The notes under the pieces are model-generated. The model made no database searches. It saw only the letters and a program-made list of their open reading frames with translations, and was not told where the DNA came from. Source: Marinobacterium_D sp050908845 (GTDB lineage Bacteria; Pseudomonadota; Gammaproteobacteria; Pseudomonadales; Balneatricaceae). Taken from it: DNA of 64,000 nucleotides. The DNA is taken from NCBI RefSeq assembly GCF_050908845.1, contig NZ_CP194171.1, positions 1,116,001 through 1,180,000 of the forward strand. Reading direction: 5' to 3'. Position 1 is the first letter of the stretch; each line of letters starts with the position of its first letter. Shown here piece after piece: positions 1-8,757 of this stretch. Made by a program: the position numbers and the translations under genes.

Positions 1-333
1 ATCGAGAGCCTGGGCGGCTATGCGCCCACGCTGGGAATCATCGGTACGGTGCTGGGCCTTATTCAGGTCATGGCCAACCTGACCGAACCGGAGACGCTGG
101 GGCAGGGGATCGCCACCGCCTTCGTGTCGACCATATACGGCGTTGGCCTGGCCAACCTGCTGTTGATTCCCACCGCCAACAAGATCAAGCGGCTGGTGCA
201 GGGGCGAGCCCAGTACCAGGAGATGGTGATGGATGGGCTGGTGTTTATCGCCGAAGGCCAGGGGCCGGAGGTGATCCGCCAGCGTCTGCAAGGTTACCTG
301 GAGACGGACGATGCCGCGCCGAAGGCCTCCTGA
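1..333 (+). CDS. motC: Flagellar motor stator protein MotA/PomA family (MotC type), 5' truncated
   Basis: Only the C-terminal 110 residues lie in the window; the reading frame is open from base 1. The Gly-rich GGYAPTLGIIGTVLGL stretch followed by an AFVSTIYGVGLANLLLIP segment is the third/fourth transmembrane part of MotA-family stators, which form the ion channel of the flagellar motor with MotB. The cytoplasmic tail is rich in charged residues. The stop overlaps the start of the following motB-type gene by 23 bp, so the two are translationally coupled. The name MotC rather than MotA is inferred from the motC-motD-parC-parP order seen in Pseudomonas-type flagellar clusters. Confidence 0.9.
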   Translation: MESLGGYAPTLGIIGTVLGLIQVMANLTEPETLGQGIATAFVSTIYGVGLANLLLIPTANKIKRLVQGRAQYQEMVMDGLVFIAEGQGPEVIRQRLQGYLETDDAAPKAS

Positions 334-1213
334 ACCGGATGCACCTCTGGATCGCTGGGTGCTTTCCTGGGCGGATTTCGTCACCCTGCTGTTTGCCTTT
401 TTCGTGGTTATGTACGCTATCTCCTCGGTGAACGAGGACAAGTACCGGCGCATGACCGAAGCGCTGTCCGACGTGTTCTCAGGCCCGGGGCTGCTGCGTG
501 GTGTCAGTCCGTCCATGGAGGGGGGCAGCGGCATCCTCGAAGGAGGCGAGAGCCGTAACGAAGCCACCGCGACGCTGGTTGGACCGGCTGACGAGGTCGA
601 AACACGCTTGCTGCAGGATCTGCGTGCGCGCCTGGAAGCGGATTTCAGCAACGAGATCAGTGCCGGCGAGGTGGAGGTGCAGGGCTCGGACCTCTGGTTT
701 TCCATCGAGATTCGCTCAAGCCTGCTGTTTGAAAGTGGCGGCGCGATACCGGCTATCGAAGCGGACAGCATCCTGGCGACCATAGCCGAGGAACTGATCG
801 ACCTGGATAACCCAGTCCATGTCGAAGGATTTACCGATAACGAACCGATCTCAACGGCCCAGTATCCCTCCAACTGGGAGCTGTCGGCGGCAAGGGCCGC
901 GGCGGTGGTGCGCCTGTTGGCGATGAACGGTATCCAGCCTCAGCGGCTGGCGGCGGTGGGCTATGGTGAGTTTCAGCCGGCTTACAGTAACCGCACCGCG
1001 GAAGGGCGGCGGCTGAACCGAAGGATAGTGATCGTGGTCTCGCGGGATGAAAAGGTGCGCCGTGCCGTGACCTCTTTTGGCAGTGAGCAGGTTAGCCCTG
1101 ATGCGGTCAGCGAAATGCTGAGTGAACAGACTAAAGAAGAAGCGCCGCCGGCGCTGGAACAGGTACAAACGGAAGACGGTATTCTGATCCGTCAGGCCAG
1201 TCCGGAAGACTAA
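311..1213 (+). CDS. motD: Flagellar motor stator protein MotB family (MotD type)
   Basis: 300 residues. A single transmembrane helix (about residues 17-38) carries the ADFVTLLFAFFVVMYA motif; D22 is the expected proton- or sodium-binding aspartate. A linker with the plug region follows, then an OmpA-like peptidoglycan-binding domain (about 135-255) containing the GFTDN motif and the NWELSAARA helix. The protein anchors the stator to peptidoglycan. It overlaps the upstream motC by 23 bp and is 12 bp from parC. The assignment to MotD rests on gene order; the MotB family assignment is secure. Confidence 0.93.
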   Translation: MPRRRPPEPDAPLDRWVLSWADFVTLLFAFFVVMYAISSVNEDKYRRMTEALSDVFSGPGLLRGVSPSMEGGSGILEGGESRNEATATLVGPADEVETRLLQDLRARLEADFSNEISAGEVEVQGSDLWFSIEIRSSLLFESGGAIPAIEADSILATIAEELIDLDNPVHVEGFTDNEPISTAQYPSNWELSAARAAAVVRLLAMNGIQPQRLAAVGYGEFQPAYSNRTAEGRRLNRRIVIVVSRDEKVRRAVTSFGSEQVSPDAVSEMLSEQTKEEAPPALEQVQTEDGILIRQASPED

Positions 1214-1225
1214 CGGGAAAGTGCT

Positions 1226-2006
1226 ATGCAGGTGTGGGCTGTTGCGAACCAGAAGGGCGGGGTCGGCAAGACGACAACCGTCGTAACTCTGGCAGGTTTA
1301 CTTGCCGATGTAGGGTATAAGGTACTGCTTGTGGACCTGGATCCACACGGTTCGCTGACCAGTTATTTCCGCTATGACCCCGATGAACTCGAACACAGCG
1401 TTTATGACCTGTTCGAGCAGTTGCAGGTGGATGAAAAACGCGCCAAAAGCCTGATCCTGCCAAGTTCTCAGGAGGGGATAGACCTGATGCCCGCCTCCAC
1501 GGCGCTGGCGACGCTGGAGCGGCGTGCCGTTGGCAAGGAGGGGATGGGGCTGCAGGTGGCCAAGGCTCTGGCCACCCAGAGACAGAGTTACGACTTTGTT
1601 CTGATCGACAGCCCGCCGGTGCTCGGCGTACTGATGGTTAATGCACTGGCGGCCTGCAATCACCTGCTGGTGCCGGTGCAGACTGAATTCCTTGCCCTGA
1701 AGGGGCTGCAGCGCATGATTCGCACGATCGAAATGGTGAATCGGGCGCGGCGTAACAAGCTGGATTACACCATTATTCCCACCTTTTACGATCGCCGTAC
1801 CCAGGCCTCGGTCAGCAGTTTGCGTGAGCTGCACAAAAGGTACGAAGAGCGCATGTCCACAGCGGTCGTGCCGGTGGATACCAAATTCCGCAACGCCAGC
1901 CTGAAAGGTTTGGTGCCATCCTCTCTGGATGCCGGAAGCCGGGGCGTTCATGCCTATGCCAAATTGCTGAGAAATCTGCTGGAGCAGCGCAGGGAGGCGC
2001 GGAGTA

Positions 2007-2014
<8 letters not shown>
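1226..2014 (+). CDS. parC: ParA-like ATPase ParC, polar positioning of chemotaxis arrays
   Basis: 262 residues. The deviant Walker A motif QKGGVGKTTT (residues 9-18) and the later LIDSPPVLGVL segment mark a ParA/Soj/MinD-type ATPase. Located between a MotB-type gene and a ParP-type gene, it matches ParC of polar flagellates, which places chemotaxis arrays at the cell pole, rather than a chromosome-segregation ParA. Its 3' end overlaps parP by 8 bp. Function is inferred from family and context; no partner ParB gene is present here. Confidence 0.88.
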
Positions 2015-2876
<862 letters not shown>

Positions 2877-2972
2877 TTTGTGGGAGACTGCTTCCGGCTT
2901 GGGTTACAATCGTGAGCAGTGACGTTCTGCCCGGCCTTCCGTCGGGCAGTGGTATCTTTCTGGAACAGGCCT

Positions 2973-3389
2973 GTGTTTGATCTGAGTGCCACCCCTATCA
3001 TCATGCTGATTCTCGCCACGGTTACGCTGATAACCGCGGCGTTGTGCGCTGTGCTGTTGGTGCGTCTGCGCCGTCAGGAGCGCCGTCAGCAGGCACTGAT
3101 CAACGTGCTGCGAAACGAGATACGCGCCATGACGAACGGCTCTATCGGTATGGGCAAGCGCTTACTGGCGATCGAGCACCGGCTCAATATCACCGTCGAA
3201 AAACAGCAGGAACTGGAGAACCGGGATCCGGGCGTACTGGCCTACAACCAGGCAGCCAAGCTGATGGAGATGGGTGCCGATGTGGATGATCTGGTGCGCA
3301 GTTGCGGTATAGGTCGTCCGGAGGCGGAGCTGATGGCTCTGCTGCATCGTGAACTGCACACCGGCGAGTCTCTGCCACAACAGCACTAA
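2973..3389 (+). CDS. DUF2802 family membrane-anchored protein of flagellar clusters
   Basis: About 138 residues from the GTG at 2973; the frame is open from a GTG at 2919, but an inverted repeat (2927-2933/2943-2949) sits in that extension and the hydrophobic segment begins just after 2973. One transmembrane helix (MLILATVTLITAALCAVLL) is followed by an Arg/Gln-rich probable coiled coil and a C-terminal helical part ending in a helix-turn-helix-like segment (DVDDLVRSCGIGRPEAELM). DUF2802 proteins commonly follow cheW in motCD-parCP clusters; their role is not known. Its stop overlaps the convergent fhlB-like gene by 4 bp. Confidence 0.75.
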   Translation: MFDLSATPIIMLILATVTLITAALCAVLLVRLRRQERRQQALINVLRNEIRAMTNGSIGMGKRLLAIEHRLNITVEKQQELENRDPGVLAYNQAAKLMEMGADVDDLVRSCGIGRPEAELMALLHRELHTGESLPQQH

Positions 3390-3676
3390 TCACCCTCTTT
3401 ATCCAGCTTCAGACTGTAGGTGAAGGCGATGATCTCGGCGATCGCCCGGTACAGTGACTCCGGAATCTCGTCGCCAAGCTCCAGACGGATCAGCACCTCC
3501 AGTAACTCCGGACTCTCATAGATGTGAACATCGTGTTCCTTCGCCAGCGCGACGATCTGTTCAGCAATCAATCCCTGTCCTTTGGCCGTGACCCGCGGTG
3601 CCCCACCCAGATCCTGATCATACTTGAGTGCGACGGCGCGCTGGTTCAATGACGGATAGTCGTTTTCATCTGTCAT
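3386..3676 (-). CDS. FhlB-like protein (FlhB C-terminal domain homologue)
   Basis: 96 residues matching only the cytoplasmic C-terminal domain of FlhB/EscU export switch proteins: AVALKYDQDLGGAPRVTAKGQG followed by IAEQIVALAKEHDVHIYES and a conserved terminal helix. The autocleavage motif NPTH, which precedes AVAL in FlhB, is replaced by LNQR, so it should not self-cleave. It overlaps the start region of the fliK-like gene on its 5' side by 4 bp, so the two form a pair; such FhlB proteins are linked to hook-length and export-specificity control. There is no transmembrane part, as is normal for FhlB. Confidence 0.85.
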   Translation of the reverse strand: MTDENDYPSLNQRAVALKYDQDLGGAPRVTAKGQGLIAEQIVALAKEHDVHIYESPELLEVLIRLELGDEIPESLYRAIAEIIAFTYSLKLDKEGD

Positions 3677-5772
3677 GTATGCAGATCCACCAAGCGATGA
3701 TTGATGACGGGCCTGTTATCTCTGGGCGGGCGGCCCCGTTGTACCTGGATACTGTCCACTTCAAAGCCGCTGGCGTTGAGCTGTTGTTCGAAGTCGCCGA
3801 GCTGCGCGCGAATCAGCTGGCTGGTCTCGTCCCGCTCTGCCCAGAAACGGGCGCTGAGCTGCCACTCGCGCTGCAGGCTGACATGCACGTCCACAGAGCC
3901 CAGCTGCTCCCGGTCGAAGTGGAGCTGAATCGACCATTGCGAGACGAAACGACCCTCGTCGTCGCGCTCCTTGTGCTGCTGAATCCTGATCTCGCTATCT
4001 TCCAGCCGGTCGCCAGCCAGGCGGATCGGCAGGTCGAGACGGTACTGGCGCTCTATCGATCCATCCGGCAGCTCCTGCCAGTTTTGCAGGCTGGTCGCCT
4101 GGTGACTGGCACTGCGTGCCTGCAGCCCTTTCACCAGCGTCAACATCTGCTCCCGTGCCTGGGGCGGCAACCGCTCGGCCAGTTGTGACAGTTTGCCGAG
4201 CTGTTGTTGCAAGGGGGGCAGCTCGCGCGGGGATCCACCATGCTGTTGCTGCGGCTGGGTAATCAAACCGCTGGACCGAAGATGATTCTGAACCGCCTGT
4301 TGGGTGGTTTTGGCGTCCCCTCTGACCGGTACGCTGAAGAGGCTGAGCATCGATTTTACTACCTGGGCGATGGCGTCCCCACTCTGCCGGCTGGCGACGG
4401 GAATCTGCCTCAGTTGGTTCAGTGCATCCCCGGCTGGCAGCTGGTGCGGCAAATTGTCGCGCAAGATTTGCTGTAACCCTTCCTGTAATTTCAACTGCGC
4501 CCCGCTATCATGGCGGGGTGTTGCGAGCTGCAGCTGGATCTGATTATCACCGCTGCGGGTCAGCTGTACCTGAAGTCCCGGCTGCAGTGGCCTTGGGCTG
4601 AGCAGATCTATGCGCTGACCACTGAGCGCCAGGCTGACCTGGACGTTGCCGGCGGCAGCGCTTGCAGGCGCCGTGCTAGCAGCTTGCGCCGGCGTTGTGA
4701 TTTGAGCGCCCCGTGCCACTGGCGGAATATCCCGGGAGGTTTGCGGCGCCGGGCCAGGTGCGGGCTGCGGGTTGGCTGCAGCCCGTTCGCCCCTTGCTGC
4801 TGGAGTAGAGAGGCTGCCTTGGACGTTGCCAGTAGCGGCGGTTGCAGGCGGCGCGTTAGCAGGCTGCGCCGGCGCCGGTGTTTGAGCGCCCTGAGCCGGT
4901 GGCGGAGTATCCCGGGAGGTTTGCGGCGCCGGGCCTGGTGCGGGCTGCGCGGTGACTGCCGCCCGGTTTCCCCGTGCTGCAGGCGCCGGTTGCTGAGCGG
5001 CTGGTAGCGGCCTGTCGGTTGTGTTGCCCGGTGTAGAGGCCGGAGCCTGAGTTTGACCGCCGCGGTTGCTGGTTTCTGGCGGCGGCTGTGTCGGCGTCGG
5101 TGTCTGACGTGATGCTGCCCCGGGTTCAGGTTGAGATGGCCGGACGCTTCCGGTCTGCGCCTGAACATTGGGTTGGTTGCCGCGGTTGCCTGGCGTTGTG
5201 TCGCCGGCGGTGGCGGGAACTGACGACTGCCCCGCCTTCTGTGGGCTTGAGCTTTGTGGTTGCGAGCTCTGTGGCTGAGAGCTCGGGAGCCTGTCCTGAG
5301 TGCTGCCTGAAGCAGCGGCAGGGGCAGGGGTGTTCTGGATAACCCGGGCTGTGCGGGGCTGATCGATCGGCAGCAGTCGGTTCAGAACGTCGGCGCTTTG
5401 CGCTGCGCTGAGCGGTCTCAACTGCAGGGTGGTGGACTGGCTTTCAGCCGTTGTTGTTGCCTGACTGCGGGTTTGGGGCGGGTTGGCCAGGGTCAGCTGA
5501 AGCCTGCCGCCGGCATCCTGACTCAGGCTTATCTGTGTGCCGGTCTGCAGAGGTTTTGAGGTCAACAGCTCCATGAGTTGCCTTTGCACTTCGACCTTGA
5601 TACGAAAAAAGTTGGGGCGCTGTGGGTCCTGGGCTACGTCCCGTACATTGGCCTCCAGGGTGCGGCCGGCGGCGAGTTCGGCACTGATGTCAGCCTGTGC
5701 GGCATTGGCAGAGGCGGACGTGCCGGATGTGGACAGCGGTTGCAGCGATTGTACGGGCAGTTGGATCGGCAC
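3673..5772 (-). CDS. Flagellar hook-length control protein FliK family
   Basis: 699 residues. The N-terminal 130 residues are moderately polar, the middle (about 150-390) is an extremely Pro/Ala/Gln/Thr-rich low-complexity ruler-like region, and the C-terminal part (about 560-690) carries a FliK-type hook-length domain with the pattern WSIQLHFDREQLGSVDVHVS. FliK measures hook length and switches export specificity through FlhB, consistent with the fhlB-like partner overlapping its 3' end. The middle region contains a 60-residue tandem duplication. This may be a second, non-canonical FliK rather than the one in the main flagellar operon, which is not in the window. Confidence 0.82.
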   Translation of the reverse strand: MPIQLPVQSLQPLSTSGTSASANAAQADISAELAAGRTLEANVRDVAQDPQRPNFFRIKVEVQRQLMELLTSKPLQTGTQISLSQDAGGRLQLTLANPPQTRSQATTTAESQSTTLQLRPLSAAQSADVLNRLLPIDQPRTARVIQNTPAPAAASGSTQDRLPSSQPQSSQPQSSSPQKAGQSSVPATAGDTTPGNRGNQPNVQAQTGSVRPSQPEPGAASRQTPTPTQPPPETSNRGGQTQAPASTPGNTTDRPLPAAQQPAPAARGNRAAVTAQPAPGPAPQTSRDTPPPAQGAQTPAPAQPANAPPATAATGNVQGSLSTPAARGERAAANPQPAPGPAPQTSRDIPPVARGAQITTPAQAASTAPASAAAGNVQVSLALSGQRIDLLSPRPLQPGLQVQLTRSGDNQIQLQLATPRHDSGAQLKLQEGLQQILRDNLPHQLPAGDALNQLRQIPVASRQSGDAIAQVVKSMLSLFSVPVRGDAKTTQQAVQNHLRSSGLITQPQQQHGGSPRELPPLQQQLGKLSQLAERLPPQAREQMLTLVKGLQARSASHQATSLQNWQELPDGSIERQYRLDLPIRLAGDRLEDSEIRIQQHKERDDEGRFVSQWSIQLHFDREQLGSVDVHVSLQREWQLSARFWAERDETSQLIRAQLGDFEQQLNASGFEVDSIQVQRGRPPRDNRPVINHRLVDLHT
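4641..4980 (-). repeat. Two tandem 180-bp imperfect repeats inside the fliK-like gene
   Basis: The segments starting at 4641 and 4821 share long blocks (for example ggacgttgcc and cccgggaggtttgcggcgcc, each exactly 180 bp apart). They encode two about 60-residue Pro/Ala/Gln-rich units with the shared sequence APGPAPQTSRD. The copies have diverged, so this is not a recent duplication. Confidence 0.85.
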
Positions 5773-5871
5773 TGATTCTGACTCCCTGGCTCCGGTAGCG
5801 GCCGGGTTGGACTTCGGTAGCAGCTGGCGTCACACCTTGGCACTATTCGTGCCCGTGAGCGGGCCGGTTGC

Positions 5872-5901
5872 CTGACGCTTTGCCGCCGATCTGTTTATAA
5901 T
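5872..5901 (+). promoter_or_regulatory. Candidate sigma70 promoter for the ccm operon
   Basis: A consensus -10 box TATAAT lies at 5896-5901, with CTGACG (4 of 6 matches to TTGACA) at 5872-5877 and 18 bp between them. It sits in the divergent space between the fliK-like gene and ccmA, about 95 bp upstream of the ccmA start. The -35 is weak, so only the -10 is well supported. Confidence 0.45.
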
Positions 5902-5994
5902 GGCGCGTTTGAAATCAGTCGGCCAGCGTGACGGAAACTGTAGCCTGGCGGCGCTTGTATGGCCCGAGTTTTACGACCTGACGGAGAAGGCTGT

Positions 5995-6630
5995 TTGTCC
6001 GAAACGATGCTGAAAGTTGAGAACCTGTTCTGTGAGCGGGATGACAGGGTGCTGTTCGATCAGCTCAGCTTCGACGTTGATAGCGGCGAAATCGTCCAGA
6101 TCGAGGGCGCCAACGGTAGTGGAAAAACCACGCTGCTGCGGATACTCAGTGGCCTGTCACGCAACTACGAAGGTGAAATCTACTGGCAGGGTGAGCCGGT
6201 GCAGCAGGTACAGGATGCATTCCGCAGGGAACTGCTCTATTTCGGTCATCAGCCCGGTGTCAAAGCGCTGCTGACGCCGGAGGAAAATCTGCGCTGGTAC
6301 TGTGCCCTGCACGCCTCGTTGAACCCGGACCGGGTGCAGGAAGCGCTGGAACAGGTGGGGTTGAAAGGCTTTGAAGATGTACCTTGCCATACCCTGTCTG
6401 CCGGGCAACATCGCCGGGTCTCCTTGGCGCGGCTGTATCTCAGTGATGCCAAACTGTGGATTCTCGATGAGCCGTTTACGGCCATCGACAAGCGCGGGGT
6501 AGCGGCGAAAGAGGCATTGATCGGACGCCATATCGCCCGCGGTGGCAGCGTGATCCTGACCACGCACCAGGATCTTCAGGGCAGTGGCGCGGTGCGCAGT
6601 ATCAATCTTGATCGACAGGGTGAGCTTTGA
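5995..6630 (+). CDS. ccmA: Cytochrome c maturation ABC transporter ATP-binding protein CcmA
   Basis: 211 residues from the TTG at 5995, chosen because GGAGAAGG (5983-5990) is correctly spaced; an ATG at 6007 and an upstream ATG at 5959 are possible but lack such a site. Walker A (GANGSGKTTLL), the signature LSAGQHRRVSLARL and Walker B LWILDEPF followed by TAID are all present. CcmA powers the CcmABCD complex that releases holo-CcmE loaded with heme. It is the first gene of a nine-gene ccm operon and overlaps ccmB by one base (TGATG). Confidence 0.95.
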   Translation: MSETMLKVENLFCERDDRVLFDQLSFDVDSGEIVQIEGANGSGKTTLLRILSGLSRNYEGEIYWQGEPVQQVQDAFRRELLYFGHQPGVKALLTPEENLRWYCALHASLNPDRVQEALEQVGLKGFEDVPCHTLSAGQHRRVSLARLYLSDAKLWILDEPFTAIDKRGVAAKEALIGRHIARGGSVILTTHQDLQGSGAVRSINLDRQGEL

Positions 6631-7343
6631 TGTCGCAACAGCCGGATACCCTGCGCAGAGAGCCAATCGGCATTGGGGCGCTGTTTGCAGCGACGCTCAA
6701 GCGTGACCTGAAGCTGTCGCTGCGGCGTAAAAGTGAACTGGTCAACCCGCTGATTTTCTTTCTGATGGTGATCACCCTGTTTCCGCTGGGTGTCAGCCCT
6801 GAGCCGGGATTCCTGGCGGAACTAGCTCCCGGTGCGCTTTGGGTCGCTGCACTGCTTGCGACCCTGCTGTCGATGGATGGCCTGTTCCGCACCGATTTTG
6901 AGGATGGCTCGCTGGAACAGTTGCTGCTGAGCCCGCAGCCGCTGATGGTGGTGGTCATGGCGAAGGTGCTGGCGCACTGGATGCTCACCGGGCTGGCGCT
7001 GACCCTGGTGGCGCCGCTGATCTCGATCATGCTGTTTTTGCCCTCCGAGGGTGTGGCGGGACTGATGCTCAGTCTGCTGCTGGGCACACCGACGCTGAGC
7101 CTGGTTGGTGCCATAGGTGCGGCGCTGACGGTGGGTCTCAAGCGGGGCGGCGTGCTGATTTCATTGCTGGTGCTGCCGCTGTATATTCCGGTGCTTATTT
7201 TTGGCACCAGTGCCGTGCAGGCGGCTGTGACCGGGTTGCCACTGGGTGGTTACCTGGCGCTACTGGGCGCACTGCTGGCGCTGGGTGTGGCGCTGGCGCC
7301 GCTGGCAATCGGCGCGGCATTACGAATTTCGGTAAGTGGGTAG
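6630..7343 (+). CDS. ccmB: Heme exporter subunit CcmB
   Basis: 237 residues from the ATG at 6630 (a TTG one codon earlier is less likely). It has six hydrophobic segments and the CcmB-family pattern FGAxF-like first cytoplasmic stretch KRDLKLSLRRKSELVNPLIFF. The region FEDGSLEQLLLSPQP is typical of the family. With CcmA and CcmC it forms the membrane complex that frees heme-loaded CcmE. Start and stop couple it to ccmA, and ccmC follows after 13 bp. Confidence 0.95.
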   Translation: MSQQPDTLRREPIGIGALFAATLKRDLKLSLRRKSELVNPLIFFLMVITLFPLGVSPEPGFLAELAPGALWVAALLATLLSMDGLFRTDFEDGSLEQLLLSPQPLMVVVMAKVLAHWMLTGLALTLVAPLISIMLFLPSEGVAGLMLSLLLGTPTLSLVGAIGAALTVGLKRGGVLISLLVLPLYIPVLIFGTSAVQAAVTGLPLGGYLALLGALLALGVALAPLAIGAALRISVSG

Positions 7344-7356
7344 ATAGAGATAGACG

Positions 7357-8112
7357 ATGGCAGAGAAGAAATGGTTACCGCGCTGGTTCTACCAGCTTGC
7401 CTCTCCTCGCTGGTGTTACCGGATCTGCGGCAAACTGCTGCCGGGGTTTTCCGTAGCAGCACTGATCCTGCTCCTGGGCGGCATAGTCTGGGCGCTGCTG
7501 TTTGCGCCCGCTGATTACCAGCAGGGCAACAGTTTCCGCATTATCTATCTGCACGTTCCGTCGGCTATTTTGGCTCAGTCCTGCTACATGCTGATGGCTG
7601 TAGCCGGGGCGATCGGACTGATCTGGAAGATGAAGGTGGCGGACATGGTCGCCAAGTCCTGCGCTCCCATCGGCGCGACGATGGCGGTACTGGCACTGCT
7701 CACCGGCGCCATCTGGGGCAAACCCACCTGGGGCTCCTGGTGGGTCTGGGACGCGCGCCTGACCTCGATGCTGATCCTGCTGTTTCTCTACCTCGGCGTG
7801 ATGGCACTGAACTCTGCCATCGAGAGCGAGTCAACTGCTGCACAGGCGAGCGCAGTGCTGGCCCTGGTCGGTCTGGTTAACATCCCGATCATCAAGTATT
7901 CGGTGGAGTGGTGGAACACGCTGCATCAGCCCGCCACTTTCAAACTGACCGAGAAGCCGGCCATGCCCGCAGAGATGTGGTTGCCGCTGCTGACCATGGT
8001 GATTGGCTTTTACTGCTTTTTTGCCGTTTCCCTGATGTTGCGGCTGCGCAACGAGATTCTGCGTCGCGAGCGTCGCGCCGGCTGGGTCAGGGATCTGCTG
8101 CTGTCCAAGTGA
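7357..8112 (+). CDS. ccmC: Heme exporter/heme-handling protein CcmC
   Basis: 251 residues, six predicted transmembrane segments. The tryptophan-rich heme-presenting motif is clear (WGSWWVWDARLTSML), and His residues occur in the flanking periplasmic loops (YLHVPSAI, NTLHQPATF), as expected for heme axial ligands. CcmC transfers heme to the His of CcmE. It is followed by the very short ccmD gene 7 bp downstream, matching the usual CcmC-CcmD pair. Confidence 0.96.
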   Translation: MAEKKWLPRWFYQLASPRWCYRICGKLLPGFSVAALILLLGGIVWALLFAPADYQQGNSFRIIYLHVPSAILAQSCYMLMAVAGAIGLIWKMKVADMVAKSCAPIGATMAVLALLTGAIWGKPTWGSWWVWDARLTSMLILLFLYLGVMALNSAIESESTAAQASAVLALVGLVNIPIIKYSVEWWNTLHQPATFKLTEKPAMPAEMWLPLLTMVIGFYCFFAVSLMLRLRNEILRRERRAGWVRDLLLSK

Positions 8113-8119
8113 GGTCGAA

Positions 8120-8299
8120 GTGAGTTTTAGCTCTTTTTCCGAATTTCTGTCGATGGGTGGCCATGGGCTTTATGTCTGGCTCAGCTACGCCCTCGGTCTG
8201 ATAGTTATTCTCGTTAATCTGGTAGTGCCCCTGATGGAGCGCAGCCAGTTGATTGCTCAGCTTAAACGCCGTTTACAGAGGGAGAAACAAAGTCCATGA
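8120..8299 (+). CDS. ccmD: Heme exporter protein CcmD (59 residues)
   Basis: A GTG-started frame from 8120 encodes 59 residues: a short N-terminal part with FLSMGGHGLYVWLSYA, one transmembrane helix (LGLIVILVNLVVPL) and a basic tail (LIAQLKRRLQREK). The MGGHGxYVWxxY pattern followed by one helix is the hallmark of CcmD, which helps CcmABC release holo-CcmE. It fits exactly between ccmC and ccmE, and its stop overlaps the ccmE ATG by 4 bp (ATGA). Confidence 0.93.
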   Translation: MSFSSFSEFLSMGGHGLYVWLSYALGLIVILVNLVVPLMERSQLIAQLKRRLQREKQSP

Positions 8300-8757
8300 A
8301 CCCGAAGCGCAAGCAGCGGCTTTATATCGTGCTGTTCATCGTCTTCGGCGTCGCCGTAGCCGTTGGCCTGACTCTTTTTGCACTGAATCAGAACATCAAC
8401 CTGTTCTACTCACCGACGCAGATCGCCAAAGGCGAGGCACCGGTGGATACCCGCATCCGCGCCGGCGGTATGGTGGTTGATAACAGTGTGAAGCGCTCCG
8501 ATAACAACCTGGACGTTGTCTTTGCGATTACCGATTACGAAAACACCGTTCAGGTGCACTACAACGGCATTCTTCCGGACCTCTTCCGTGAGGGGCAGGG
8601 CATCGTCGCTCAGGGCGAGCTGGATAACCAGGGCGTGCTCCAGGCGGTGGAAGTGCTGGCCAAGCATGATGAAAACTACATGCCGCCAGAGGTGGCTGAA
8701 GCACTGGAAAAAGCGGGCAAGATGCCGATGCCGAGCGGTCAGGAGTTCAATAAATGA
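8296..8757 (+). CDS. ccmE: Periplasmic heme chaperone CcmE
   Basis: 153 residues: an N-terminal membrane anchor (about 9-30) and an OB-fold periplasmic domain. The heme-binding motif LAKHDENYMPPEV is present, with H124 as the covalent heme ligand and Y128 as the expected axial ligand. CcmE shuttles heme from CcmC to CcmF. It overlaps both ccmD (ATGA at 8296) and ccmF (ATGA at 8754). Confidence 0.97.
   Translation: MNPKRKQRLYIVLFIVFGVAVAVGLTLFALNQNINLFYSPTQIAKGEAPVDTRIRAGGMVVDNSVKRSDNNLDVVFAITDYENTVQVHYNGILPDLFREGQGIVAQGELDNQGVLQAVEVLAKHDENYMPPEVAEALEKAGKMPMPSGQEFNK

Noticed and set aside
4510..5342. Plus-strand open frames opposite the fliK-like gene
   Set aside because: High-GC, low-complexity antisense frames with Arg/Cys-rich composition and no start signals or homology.
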